Shown: positions 42,970 through 51,947 of the stretch, in pieces
Numbering within the stretch: position 1 is the first letter of the stretch
How the letters are laid out: each line of letters begins with the position of its first letter
DNA from: Desulfurellaceae bacterium bin18
GTDB lineage: Bacteria > Desulfobacterota > Binatia > Bin18
Direction of reading: 5' to 3'
Length of the DNA stretch: 64,000 bases
Assembly (NCBI GenBank): GCA_002238415.1
Contig: MPMI01000023.1
Coordinates: forward strand, 1-64,000
Made by a program: the position numbers and the translations under genes
Notes under the pieces: generated by a model
Seen by the model: the letters and a program-made list of their open reading frames with translations, nothing else
Told to the model about the DNA's origin: nothing
Database searches by the model: none

Positions 42970-43209
42970 ATGGGCAGCTATCATCGCACTCAAGTATTAT
43001 TGGAAGAATGGCAATATGGAACCTTAAAGAGTATGGCCGAAGGCGAGGGCATCAGTCTCTCAGGAATGCTCCGCCAGATTCTCACCTCACACCTTCGTCC
43101 TTCCCCGTCCCCGCGGAGAGGACTCCAGGCAATTGCTGGGATAGGGCGAGATTCAGAAGCAAGCGGCAAGGATCATGACCGCTGGTTGTATGGACAAGAA
43201 AAACGATGA
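42970..43209 (+). CDS. vapB: VapB-type antitoxin
   Basis: 79 residues; a short N-terminal strand HRTQVLLEEWQYGTLKSMA followed by the helix pair GISLSGMLRQIL, in keeping with a ribbon-helix-helix protein. AAGGAG lies before the ATG. It overlaps the toxin gene by four bases (ATGA), so the two are translationally coupled. The C-terminal half is the likely toxin-binding region. Confidence 0.8.
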   Translation: MGSYHRTQVLLEEWQYGTLKSMAEGEGISLSGMLRQILTSHLRPSPSPRRGLQAIAGIGRDSEASGKDHDRWLYGQEKR

Positions 43210-43610
43210 ACGAAGCGCTTTTTGTGGACACGAGCGCATGGTTTTCTTATATCAACGCGCGTGACCCTGACCACGAACGCCTGCAAGCTATTCTCGATGC
43301 CTATGCGGCGTCCCCGCTGACCTCAAGCTATGTCTTCGACGAAATCGTCACCCTCACGCGAGCCCGCCTCGGTCATCGCATCGCCCGCCTCGTCGGCAAT
43401 ATCCTCCTGGATCCGAAGCTTGTCACCCTGCTGCATGTCACGCCGTCGGATGAAAGGGCAGCCTGGAGGCTTTTTGAGCAACGTGCCGACAAATCGTATA
43501 GCTTTACGGATTGTACGAGCTTCATCGTGATGCGGCGACAAAAAATCGGGCTGGCGCTCACACTTGACCATCATTTCGCTCAAGAAGGGTTCCGCACGGT
43601 TCCTGCCTAG
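43206..43610 (+). CDS. vapC: VapC-type PIN-domain toxin ribonuclease
   Basis: 134 residues. PIN-domain acidic residues are present: FVDTSAWF at the start, FDEIVTL in the middle, FTDCTSFIVM and LTLDHHF near the end. VapC toxins cleave specific tRNA or rRNA sites and are neutralised by the VapB encoded just before. The gene looks intact. Confidence 0.87.
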   Translation: MNEALFVDTSAWFSYINARDPDHERLQAILDAYAASPLTSSYVFDEIVTLTRARLGHRIARLVGNILLDPKLVTLLHVTPSDERAAWRLFEQRADKSYSFTDCTSFIVMRRQKIGLALTLDHHFAQEGFRTVPA

Positions 43611-43704
43611 CGGCCTCTGATGTCCGTATAGCCCTAGCGCCCGTATAGGCGGATCGTTTATAACAATCCCCGACAATACTCTTCATTCTTGTAAGGAGGG
43701 CAGT

Positions 43705-44916
43705 ATGGCATTAGCGCTTGATGGCATCAAAGTTCTTGAACTCACGCGGGTCGGGCCGGGGGCATTCTGTACCATGATGTTGGCGGACATGGGGGCCGAG
43801 GTGTTGAAAATCGAGCCGCCCCCCACCGGGAAGCTGGCCGGTTCGGGGGCGTCACCCAAGCCGGATGAGGCTCGCAAGCTGGCCACCAACTTCACGAACC
43901 GGAACAAAAAGAGCCTCACCCTGAATTTGAAAGACCCGGACGGACAGGACATCCTGCACGCCTTGGCCAAGGAGTACGACGTGCTGGTCGAAGGCTTCCG
44001 GCCTGGCGTGATGCAGCGGCTGGGCGGTGACTATGAGACCCTGCGGGCAGTCAACCCCGGTATCGTCTACTGCTCTTTGAGCGGCTACGGCCAGGACGGT
44101 CCGTACCGGAATTTCCCGGCCCACGACCTGAACTATCTCTCTTTGAGCGGGGTTCTGGACCTGATTGGGCCAGCCGAGGGGCCGCCCTCGATTCCGTTGA
44201 ATATTATTGCCGACTATGCCGGCGCCTCCATGCACGGCGCCTTAGGCATCATGTTTGCCCTGTTTGCCCGACAACAGACCGGCCAGGGGCAGTTGGTTGA
44301 TATCTCCTATCTGGACACCACGATCTCATTGCTGGCGGCCACGCCGAATGTCCGGGATTATTTTGCCGACGGGATCATGCCGGGCCGGGCCAAGGGAGTC
44401 TTTGGCGGCGGCTACGCCTATTACAGTGTGTATCAGACCAAAGATGGCAAACAGCTCTCCATCGGCTGCACCGAGCCCTGGCTGTGGAATAATGTCTGTG
44501 ACGCTCTGGACCGGCCGGATTGGAAGGACTGCGGCATGAAGATGGGAGATTTCTCTCAGCATTCAACCGAGCGTCATCAGCAGGTGAAAAAAGAACTCCA
44601 AGACATTCTGCTCACCAAAACACGCGATGAGTGGTACGATTTTTTCACGCAAGCCGATGTGTGCGTCGGAAAAGTCTACGATGTGCCTGAAGTCTTTGAA
44701 GATCCACAGGTGAAACATCGCGAGATGACGGTCGAGCTTGATCACCCCCAAGCCGGAAAAGTGACCCAGGCCGGCGTGGCCATTAAGCTGTCGGACACAC
44801 CGGGCTCGATCCGTTCCTTTGCGCCTGCACTCGGCCAGCATACGGACGAAGTCCTGGGCGACGTGGGCCTGAGCGCCCAGCAAATCGCTCAGCTCCGCGA
44901 GAAACAGGTGGTGTAG
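43705..44916 (+). CDS. Family III CoA-transferase (CaiB/BaiF)
   Basis: 403 residues. GIKVLELTRVGPGAFCTMML, GAEVLKIEPPPTGK, LTLNLKDPDGQD and GQGQLVDISYLDT fit the family; this copy is closest in layout to alpha-methylacyl-CoA racemase-like members (Y-L-D-T). Start ATG at 43705 behind AAGGAGG. It is the only plus-strand CoA-transferase here, followed by repeat D and a helicase gene. Confidence 0.92.
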   Translation: MALALDGIKVLELTRVGPGAFCTMMLADMGAEVLKIEPPPTGKLAGSGASPKPDEARKLATNFTNRNKKSLTLNLKDPDGQDILHALAKEYDVLVEGFRPGVMQRLGGDYETLRAVNPGIVYCSLSGYGQDGPYRNFPAHDLNYLSLSGVLDLIGPAEGPPSIPLNIIADYAGASMHGALGIMFALFARQQTGQGQLVDISYLDTTISLLAATPNVRDYFADGIMPGRAKGVFGGGYAYYSVYQTKDGKQLSIGCTEPWLWNNVCDALDRPDWKDCGMKMGDFSQHSTERHQQVKKELQDILLTKTRDEWYDFFTQADVCVGKVYDVPEVFEDPQVKHREMTVELDHPQAGKVTQAGVAIKLSDTPGSIRSFAPALGQHTDEVLGDVGLSAQQIAQLREKQVV

Positions 44917-44991
44917 AAAAAGGGGCTGGGGGTTGGGAATTGGGGAAGCCCAACCCCCAGCCCCTAACCCCTAACTCCCAACTCCCAGCCC
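44917..44991. repeat. Family D G/C-rich hairpin repeat abutting the helicase start
   Basis: GGGGCTGGGGGTTGGG faces CCCAACCCCCAGCCCC, followed by TAACCCCTAACTCCC tandem bits. It ends exactly at the ATG of the helicase gene, so that gene has no ordinary ribosome-binding site. Confidence 0.75.
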
Positions 44992-46353
44992 ATGCGCCTG
45001 TCATTCGACCTTGGGACGCTTGCACTCTACGACCCGCCCGCAGGGTTCATCCCTCCCGCCTGCTTTCGGTGGGACGGTCGGGTCGATCGGTGGCGGACCC
45101 AAGCCCATCACTATCGCCAGGTAGTTGAGACCTTGAGGCAGCACGACATCGCCTATACAAACGCCGCGCCAGCTTACCGTACGCTCACCCTGTCCAGTCG
45201 CCTGGCCCAAACGCCGCGGCCATTTCAGAGCGACGCGCTGGAGGCCTGGGCCAACGCGGGACGGCGCGGCACGGTCATTCTGCCGACCGGTGCCGGGAAG
45301 AGCTACGTCGGCCAAAAGGCCATAGAAATTGTCCAGCGGAGCACCCTTGTGATTGCTCCCACGATCGATCTCATGAATCAGTGGTACGACCTGCTGTGCG
45401 CGGCGTTTGGTGAAACGGTCGGGCTTATCGGCGGGGGATATTATGAAATCGAAGATCTGACGGTGACAACCTATAGCAGCGCATATCGGCATATGGACCG
45501 CCTGGGTAATAGGTGGGGCCTGGTCATCTTTGACGAATGCCATCACCTGCCGGGCGAAGTGTATAGCCATGCCGCGGAAATGTGTCTGGCGCCCTATCGC
45601 CTGGGCTTGACGGCGACGCCGGAACGGGCCGACGGTCGTGAGGCTCTGCTCGATACCCTCATTGGCCTGCAGGTGTATGCCCAAGGGATTACCGAGTTGG
45701 CCGGGGAGTATTTGGCCGACTACGTGGTTGAACGCCTCAAGGTTACGCTCACGCCAGAGGAGGAAGAGGAATACCGTCAGGCCCGCAGTACGTTCTATGA
45801 TTTCATCGTGGACCACGGCATCGTCCTGGACGGCTTAGCCGGCTGGCATCGCTTTATCCGTGAAAGCGCGACGAGTCGGAAGGGCCGCAGTGCCCTGCTC
45901 GCCCACCAGCGGGCAAAGAAACTGGCCTTGGGCACCCAGGCCAAGCTACGCACCCTTGATTTCCTGCTGAAAAAGCACGCCCGTGACCGGACTCTTATTT
46001 TCACCAGTGATAATGATACGGTCCACGCAATCTCGACCGCGTTTTTGATTCCTGCCCTCACCCATCAAACGCCGACAAAGGAGCGCAAAGCCATACTCGA
46101 AGCGTTTAACCACGGGGAGTATCTGGCCCTGGCCACGTCAAAAGTGTTGAACGAAGGCGTGAATATCCCGGAGGCCAGTGTCGCCATTATTCTGTCCGGT
46201 TCCGGTTCCACCCGCGAGCACGTGCAGCGTCTGGGCCGGATTCTACGCAAACGGGAAGGTAAGCAGGCGGTTTTGTACGAAGTCGTTACCGCGGGAACGG
46301 TGGAAGAACGTATCAGTGAGCGGCGACGTCAACACGCTGCCTACCAAGTCTGA
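44992..46353 (+). CDS. XPB-type SF2 DNA helicase
   Basis: 453 residues. N-terminal region, then Walker A LPTGAGKSYVGQ, DECHH box IFDECHHLPGE, motif III GLTATPERADGRE, and motif VI QRLGRILRKREGK. The order and the DECHH box resemble archaeal/bacterial XPB (RAD25-like) helicases, which unwind DNA in repair and often go with a Bax1-type nuclease; none is seen next to it. The ATG follows repeat D directly without a ribosome-binding site. Confidence 0.85.
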   Translation: MRLSFDLGTLALYDPPAGFIPPACFRWDGRVDRWRTQAHHYRQVVETLRQHDIAYTNAAPAYRTLTLSSRLAQTPRPFQSDALEAWANAGRRGTVILPTGAGKSYVGQKAIEIVQRSTLVIAPTIDLMNQWYDLLCAAFGETVGLIGGGYYEIEDLTVTTYSSAYRHMDRLGNRWGLVIFDECHHLPGEVYSHAAEMCLAPYRLGLTATPERADGREALLDTLIGLQVYAQGITELAGEYLADYVVERLKVTLTPEEEEEYRQARSTFYDFIVDHGIVLDGLAGWHRFIRESATSRKGRSALLAHQRAKKLALGTQAKLRTLDFLLKKHARDRTLIFTSDNDTVHAISTAFLIPALTHQTPTKERKAILEAFNHGEYLALATSKVLNEGVNIPEASVAIILSGSGSTREHVQRLGRILRKREGKQAVLYEVVTAGTVEERISERRRQHAAYQV

Positions 46354-46379
46354 ACAACGGGAGAGAAGAGAGAAACGCA

Positions 46380-47429
46380 ATGGTTCAGGAAGACAGCTCG
46401 CTCATTAACCTGCCGAATCTTATTCGTTTTCTGCGTGACAGGCTCTCCCTGACGGAGGGCGACATCAGGATTGAACGGCACGAAGCCGGCTATTCAAACG
46501 AAACGTTTTTTGTCTCCTGGGGAGACGACCGCTGGGTCCTGCGGCGTCCGCCGAGTGGAGACCTCCTGCCGACCGCCCACGATATGCTGCGCGAATACCG
46601 GGTGCTGTCGGCCTTGTCCGGCTTTGATGTGCGGACTCCACAGCCGGTGATTGCGTGTGAAGATCGAGACGTTCTCGGCGTTCCTTTTTATCTGATGCAG
46701 CGGGTGGACGGTATCGTGATCCGCGAAACCCTACCGGAAGTTTTTGCCGCCCAGGAAGAACGCCAACGACTCGGAGAAGAATTAATTGCCGCCCTCGCTG
46801 AGCTCCACGCCGTGCACTGGCAGGGTACGGACCTCGAAGGCATTGGCCGGCCACAGGGCTATCTTGAACGCCAACTCAAACGCTGGACCAAACAGTATGC
46901 GCTGACCGTGCCGCACACCCGGCCATTGCCCGGACTCAAGGAAGTCGGCGACTGGTTGCAACAGCGACTGCCGCCGACAAGTGAAGCCACGCTTGTGCAT
47001 GGGGATTATAAAGTCGATAACGTGATGTTTCGAGCGTCCGGCCCGGCCCGCCTCGTCGCCATATTCGACTGGGAAATGGCGACCCTCGGCGACCCGCTGA
47101 CCGACCTGGGTTGGCTGCTCAGCTTCTGGGGACCCACCGGTGATGAGCGAGACACCCCGGACCTGATTGACAGCAATGCCATGACCCAGTTGCCGGGTTT
47201 TTTATCCCGCGAAGAGATGGCCGCGCGCTATGCACAACGTACCGGCCGGACCATGGAACACTTTCCCTTTTATCGCTGCTTGGCGGTCTGGAAGTACGCC
47301 ATCATTCTGGAGGGCCTGTATCGGCACTATCTTGAAGGAACCGCGGCCAATCCGAAGGCCGCCGAGTTTGCGTGGAAGGTGCCTCAACTCGTGCAGCGCG
47401 CCCAACGGATTATGGTCGAGGCGGGCTGA
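46380..47429 (+). CDS. Aminoglycoside-phosphotransferase-fold protein (acyl-CoA pathway type)
   Basis: 349 residues. Kinase-like fold: VLRRPPSG near the ATP site, VHGDYKVDNVMF (catalytic loop), IFDWEMATLGDPLTDLGWLL (metal-binding Asp). Proteins of this kind often accompany acyl-CoA dehydrogenases. The loop between the catalytic loop and IFDWE is short (RASGPARLVA), which serves as reference for the related gene that follows on the other strand. Substrate unknown. Confidence 0.85.
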   Translation: MVQEDSSLINLPNLIRFLRDRLSLTEGDIRIERHEAGYSNETFFVSWGDDRWVLRRPPSGDLLPTAHDMLREYRVLSALSGFDVRTPQPVIACEDRDVLGVPFYLMQRVDGIVIRETLPEVFAAQEERQRLGEELIAALAELHAVHWQGTDLEGIGRPQGYLERQLKRWTKQYALTVPHTRPLPGLKEVGDWLQQRLPPTSEATLVHGDYKVDNVMFRASGPARLVAIFDWEMATLGDPLTDLGWLLSFWGPTGDERDTPDLIDSNAMTQLPGFLSREEMAARYAQRTGRTMEHFPFYRCLAVWKYAIILEGLYRHYLEGTAANPKAAEFAWKVPQLVQRAQRIMVEAG

Positions 47430-47446
47430 CCCTTCCCATTTCTCAT

Positions 47447-48535
47447 TCATACACCAAGCAGCAATTCTTTAGATCGGCCAAAAAGCGTCTTCACCGACGG
47501 GGCGATCAGGTCCCATTCGGGGTCGTGGCGCTTGCCGCGACGGTGCAGCATCACGTTAAAGCAACTGATTGCGCCAAAGCGATAGCCGGCCAAGGCACGA
47601 TACCAATTGATATCGGGGACTTTGCGTTGCATGCCGTCTTCATACAAGGCCACGAGTTCGTCAATCGGCGGGATGGTTGAGATTGGACGGCGTTCGGCAT
47701 CCCAGCTTTCCGGGTCAATAAAGACCAGCAGCCAGCCGAGATCGAGCAGATGCCCGCTGATACCGGAAATCTCCCAATCCAGGAGGGCCACCAGTTGCTC
47801 GCCCGCGGGTTGTGAAGAGGAAACCTGTCCCGCATCTGCCGGTCGCGGAAGGACAGGTTTCCTCTTTTTGTCAAACAGCAGGTTGGTCCCTTGATAGTCG
47901 CCATGAAAAAGGCCGATTGGAGGGTCTGCGGGCTGGTGGGTCAGCAGGAGCGCGCGCACCTCTTCGCCCCAGGTGACCCATTCCGGCTCTGCGGCTTTGG
48001 CTAAAATGGGGTCCCAGAAACGGATTTCCTGTTCGAGCGAGCGGGGCGCTTCCCAGCCCGCCAGTTCGGTCTTCCAATCGAGTTGGTGGACCTGGACTAA
48101 AGCCTGCACCCCCTGCCGGTAGAGTAGGGCGACGGCCTCGGCGGCCCGATCAAACGACGCGTCGGGTTCCCAGACGTGGAAGGTCCGGCCGGGCAGGCGT
48201 TCGACCATCAGGTAGGGTACCTCGAACCAGCGCAGGTCATCCCCCGCCCAACGCACTTCCGGAACAGGCACCCCGTTCTTCTTGAGCGCGCGCAGTAAAG
48301 GCGCTTGGCGCAGGACATCGGTATTCCCACTTTGGCGAACGCCTTTGGGCGGTAAACGCATGACCAGAGATTCGTGTTCAGGTGATCCGTTTTTTTCATA
48401 GGTTACACTGAAGCCAAAACTCAGACCGGCATGGCCCGGCATGGCCTCGACCTGATGGACGATCGCGTCTTGGCCATAATGGCTCAGACAGAATGCTTGT
48501 AATTGTTGTGTGAGGACAGGAATCTCAACGGCCAT
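47447..48535 (-). CDS. Aminoglycoside-phosphotransferase-fold protein with an in-frame repeat insertion
   Basis: 362 residues. SFGFSVTYEK, FHGDYQGTNLLF (catalytic loop) and LLDWEISGISGHLLDLGW (metal site) define the kinase-like fold. Between them, residues 223-241 (KRKPVLPRPADAGQVSS) are translated from repeat A10; this is the hairpin turn that in the paralogue at 46380 is only about ten residues. The insert lies in a surface loop next to the active site and keeps the frame. Probably active on an acyl or hydroxyl substrate; not known. Confidence 0.85.
   Translation of the reverse strand: MAVEIPVLTQQLQAFCLSHYGQDAIVHQVEAMPGHAGLSFGFSVTYEKNGSPEHESLVMRLPPKGVRQSGNTDVLRQAPLLRALKKNGVPVPEVRWAGDDLRWFEVPYLMVERLPGRTFHVWEPDASFDRAAEAVALLYRQGVQALVQVHQLDWKTELAGWEAPRSLEQEIRFWDPILAKAAEPEWVTWGEEVRALLLTHQPADPPIGLFHGDYQGTNLLFDKKRKPVLPRPADAGQVSSSQPAGEQLVALLDWEISGISGHLLDLGWLLVFIDPESWDAERRPISTIPPIDELVALYEDGMQRKVPDINWYRALAGYRFGAISCFNVMLHRRGKRHDPEWDLIAPSVKTLFGRSKELLLGV
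47814..47867. repeat. Family A palindromic element, copy A10, inside a phosphotransferase gene
   Basis: Arms GAAGAGGAAACCTGTCC and GGACAGGTTTCCTCTT: the C-G swap in the middle of both arms is compensated. Loop reversed (GCATCTGCCGGTCGCG). In frame. Confidence 0.9.
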
Positions 48536-48747
48536 ACGGTTCTCCTTGGTGGACAGCCTTTCCCCTCAATCGCTTCGTCTGCGTGAGAAAGACGGAGAAG
48601 TGTGCTTGCGCATGCAACCATATTCCAACCCGACTGCCTAGTAGGAAGGGGTCAATTGGTCTTGACGAACCGCCTGACTCTGGCTGTAAAGGAAATGGGA
48701 CAGCCTTTCCCTGCTGGGGAGACATTTCTTATGGATGGAAGTCGTAT

Positions 48748-50358
48748 ATGCACTATGAGCTGACGGCTCAGGACCGTACAGAACTCCAGGCCCGCGGGAT
48801 GTTACTCGAGACGATTGCGACCTATATTCAGCAGTTTCAGCAGGGGCTCCCTCCTGTTCAATTGGAGCGAGCGTGTACGCTTGGTGATGGTATTATCCGC
48901 ATACCGGCCGAGACGACTCGCCTGGAGCGGTTATATGCCGAGGCTGCCGCAGCCGGTCGCCTGATCAAGTTTGTTCCGGCCTCGGGTGCGGCCAGCCGGA
49001 TGTTTCAATTGCCCCTCTCTTTTTTCCAGCAGCCGGAGTTGCTCTCGAACCGGACGCTGGCCAGGAGAGCGGCCGAGGGAGATGCCGACTGTCAGACCTT
49101 CCAGCGCTTTCTCGGCCAGCTTGACCACTTTGCTTTTGCCCAGGCACTGCGGGCCGTCTTACGTAGAGACGGCTACACGCTAGAGGGAGTCCTGAGTCAA
49201 GAGCAGTATTACACGCTTCTCACCTATCTCCTCACACCAACGGGACTGAACTACGCCACCCTGCCCAAAGGACTCGTGCCGTTTCACGCCTACGGAGACC
49301 ATAGCCGGACCGCCTTTGAGGAACATCTGGTTGAAGCACTGGAGTATGTCCGGGATGCCGCAGCCGTTGCGCGGCTGCACTTCACGGTTGCTGCGTCCCA
49401 CCAGCAGGCCATCCAGACGTATCTTGACCGCGTGCGTCACCGCTACGCTCAGCGGGGCGCTCAACTCGATATTTCGTATTCCGTTCAGAAGCCCGCGACA
49501 GACACCATCGCCGTGGACTCGGACAACATCCCGGTCAGGGATAGCAGCGGTGCCCTTGTTTTCCGTCCCGGCGGGCATGGCGCTTTATTGGAAAACCTGG
49601 CCGACCTGCAAGGCGATATCATTTTTATCAAGAATATCGATAATGTCCTGCCCGACCGACTCAAGCCCGATACCTACCGGTATAAAAAACTCCTGTGCGG
49701 CTATCTGCTCCACCTCCAACAACAGACATTCTTTCATATCGCCCAACTCAAAGCCTCCCAGCCAAGTACAGCGGACGGTGCGCGTATCCCTATTGAGGCC
49801 GCCCGTCGTTTTGCTCAGGACGAGTTGTCACTTGTCCTGCCGCCAGACTTTGAGCGCATATCAATCCCAACCCAACGCGACTTTCTCATCGAGCAATTTA
49901 ATCGGCCGTTGCGTGTGTGTGGAGTGGTGAAAAATACCGGAGAGCCGGGGGGAGGGCCTTTCTGGGTCAGCCAGGCCAACGGCGCTGCCTCGCTCCAAAT
50001 TGTCGAGTCTGCCCAAGTCGATATGACAAACGCGGAGCAACGAGCACGCTGGCAAGCGGCCACGCACTTCAATCCGGTTGATCTCGTGTGCGGTGTGCGT
50101 GATTACCGTGGACGCCCCTTTCCGCTATCACAATTCACCGACCCCGCGACTGGATTGATCTCCGAGAAATCAAAAGACGGACGTTCTCTGCGCGCCCTGG
50201 AATTACCGGGGCTGTGGAACGGTGCGATGACGCACTGGAATACGGTCTTTGTGGAAGTGCCGGGTAGTACGTTCCACCCCGTCAAGACGGTGATGGACCT
50301 GTTGCGCCCTGAGCATCAGTCCATCCCTGTTCCCCCATTGACAACTCGACCCAATTGA
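48748..50358 (+). CDS. DUF4301 family protein
   Basis: 536 residues. IKFVPASGAASRMF and LQGDIIFIKNIDNVLPDR are signatures of DUF4301, a family related to nucleotidyltransferases of unknown function. The ATG at 48748 is used; a longer frame from 48583 runs through a cysteine-rich stretch that looks non-coding. The region 48541-48747 contains two GGACAGCCTTTCCC sequences 147 bases apart, perhaps degenerate repeats. It precedes the TreT-like gene on the same strand. Confidence 0.75.
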   Translation: MHYELTAQDRTELQARGMLLETIATYIQQFQQGLPPVQLERACTLGDGIIRIPAETTRLERLYAEAAAAGRLIKFVPASGAASRMFQLPLSFFQQPELLSNRTLARRAAEGDADCQTFQRFLGQLDHFAFAQALRAVLRRDGYTLEGVLSQEQYYTLLTYLLTPTGLNYATLPKGLVPFHAYGDHSRTAFEEHLVEALEYVRDAAAVARLHFTVAASHQQAIQTYLDRVRHRYAQRGAQLDISYSVQKPATDTIAVDSDNIPVRDSSGALVFRPGGHGALLENLADLQGDIIFIKNIDNVLPDRLKPDTYRYKKLLCGYLLHLQQQTFFHIAQLKASQPSTADGARIPIEAARRFAQDELSLVLPPDFERISIPTQRDFLIEQFNRPLRVCGVVKNTGEPGGGPFWVSQANGAASLQIVESAQVDMTNAEQRARWQAATHFNPVDLVCGVRDYRGRPFPLSQFTDPATGLISEKSKDGRSLRALELPGLWNGAMTHWNTVFVEVPGSTFHPVKTVMDLLRPEHQSIPVPPLTTRPN

Positions 50359-50471
50359 GACTTTTTATAGCGCCAGATTTTCTGGCTGGCCCCTATTCTA
50401 CGTGGTATGAGAGCAATATTTACGCGGAACAAGGTAGAAGGATTTTTGCGACTGACATAAGGACAGACACC

Positions 50472-51836
50472 ATGAGTGACGGACCTGTCATGCTGGAAGA
50501 ATACGCACCGGAATCTCTCCTGACGATTGACGAATACGAGCCCTATATTGGCCAGGAACGGGTCGATGCGCTCAAGCAGCTTGCCACCCCCGTTGAGGGG
50601 AAAGGCTGGGTGAATATCAACTCGACCTTTGTGGGCGGTGGGGTGGCGGAGATGCTGCGGAGCGTGATTCCGTTGGCCCGCTCGCTCGGCGTCCACGCTC
50701 GCTGGTTTACCATCCAGGGCCACGAGGCATTTTTTCACGTCACCAAGAAGTTTCACAATACACTCCAGGGCGTGGACCAGCCGATTGCTCTTCAGGAGCT
50801 TTTTGACATCTATTTGGATAATCTGGCCGCTCACGCCAAAAACCCCGCAATCGAATCTGATCTGATCGTGGTCCATGACCCGCAACCCGCAGCGCTGATT
50901 ATGAGTGGCCTGCTCATGGGCAATGTGCTGTGGCGGTGCCATATTGATACGTCAACGCCGAACCCGACGGTGTGGCGCTTCCTGATTCCCTACCTCAATC
51001 AGTATGCGGGTGCGATTTTTACCATGCCCGAGTTTGTCGGACCGGGACTACAGATCCCCCACTACCAAATTACGCCGTGCATTGACCCGCGGGCGGAAAA
51101 AAATAGGCAGCATACCGAAAACCGGGCAAAAGAGGTGCTCACCCCACTGTTCCGGCAGCATGAGATCGACCCGGACCGTCCGATTCTGGCCGCCATTTCC
51201 CGCTACGATATCCATAAAAATCAGGCGACTATCCTGAGCGCCTTCAAACGCCTGTGTCAGGAGAAGACCTACGACCCGGCGCCCTACCTGATCTTTCTCG
51301 GCAATACCGCAACCGACGACCCCGAGGGTGCAGCCATGCTGGAGCAGTTGCAAGCGCAAGCTGGCGCTGACCCCGATATCCGCTTCTGGGTCAATGTCGA
51401 AAACAACGATCAGGTCGTCGGTTCGCTGATGCGTCTGGCCCGGGGCTTCGTCCATGTCTCAACCCGCGAAGGTTTTGGCCTGGTCGTGTCCGAGGCGCTG
51501 TGGCAAGGTACCCCGGTCATTGGCTCGCGTGTGGGAGGGATTGTGCAGCAGGTCGTTGACGGGCAGACGGGCTATCTGGTTGAACCGCTGGACGTTGAGG
51601 CAATTGCGGCGAGAATGGCCCGGATTCTTGATGAGCCAGAGCAAACGGCACAGTTCGGTCGGCAAGCCCAGGAACACGTCCGCCAAAATTTCCTGCTCCC
51701 GGAATTGGTGCGGCGCTACCTGACCCTGCTCCGCTATTACACCGGCGTTGACCGGGACCACCCGCCGTTCCGCCTGAACCCAACCAGCTATCGCGAGGTG
51801 CTGGCCAGCCTCCTGCCGCCGCCGGTTCAGCCATAA
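50472..51836 (+). CDS. Glycosyltransferase family 4, trehalose synthase (TreT)-like
   Basis: 454 residues. GWVNINSTFVGGGVAEML at the N-terminus is the TreT acceptor-side signature; PTVWRFLIPYL, ISRYDIHKNQATIL, and STREGFGLVVSEALWQGTPVIGS with the nucleotide-sugar E-x7-E motif follow. TreT makes trehalose from a nucleotide-glucose and glucose. The ATG at 50472 is preferred (AAGGACAGACACC upstream). Repeat B5 follows, then the rfb genes. Confidence 0.8.
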   Translation: MSDGPVMLEEYAPESLLTIDEYEPYIGQERVDALKQLATPVEGKGWVNINSTFVGGGVAEMLRSVIPLARSLGVHARWFTIQGHEAFFHVTKKFHNTLQGVDQPIALQELFDIYLDNLAAHAKNPAIESDLIVVHDPQPAALIMSGLLMGNVLWRCHIDTSTPNPTVWRFLIPYLNQYAGAIFTMPEFVGPGLQIPHYQITPCIDPRAEKNRQHTENRAKEVLTPLFRQHEIDPDRPILAAISRYDIHKNQATILSAFKRLCQEKTYDPAPYLIFLGNTATDDPEGAAMLEQLQAQAGADPDIRFWVNVENNDQVVGSLMRLARGFVHVSTREGFGLVVSEALWQGTPVIGSRVGGIVQQVVDGQTGYLVEPLDVEAIAARMARILDEPEQTAQFGRQAQEHVRQNFLLPELVRRYLTLLRYYTGVDRDHPPFRLNPTSYREVLASLLPPPVQP

Positions 51837-51847
51837 CTGCCTTAGCT

Positions 51848-51932
51848 TGGGTCCTTTGAGTTCTTTGGGTCCTTTGGGTCATTGAGTCAACAGACTCTAT
51901 AGACCCTATTGACTCAACAGACTCCATAGACA
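51848..51932. repeat. Family B palindrome, copy B5 (treT-rfbB spacer)
   Basis: 9-bp units GGGTCCTTT / GAGTTCTTT face GACTCTATA / GACTCAACA / GACTCCATA. Intergenic; ends 15 bases before rfbB. Confidence 0.82.
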
Positions 51933-51947
51933 TAGGCATGAGCGCGT

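Noticed and set aside
48541..48735. Extra copies of family A around GGACAGCCTTTCCC
   Set aside because: Two direct repeats, but no matching inverted arm of the right type; too degenerate to call.
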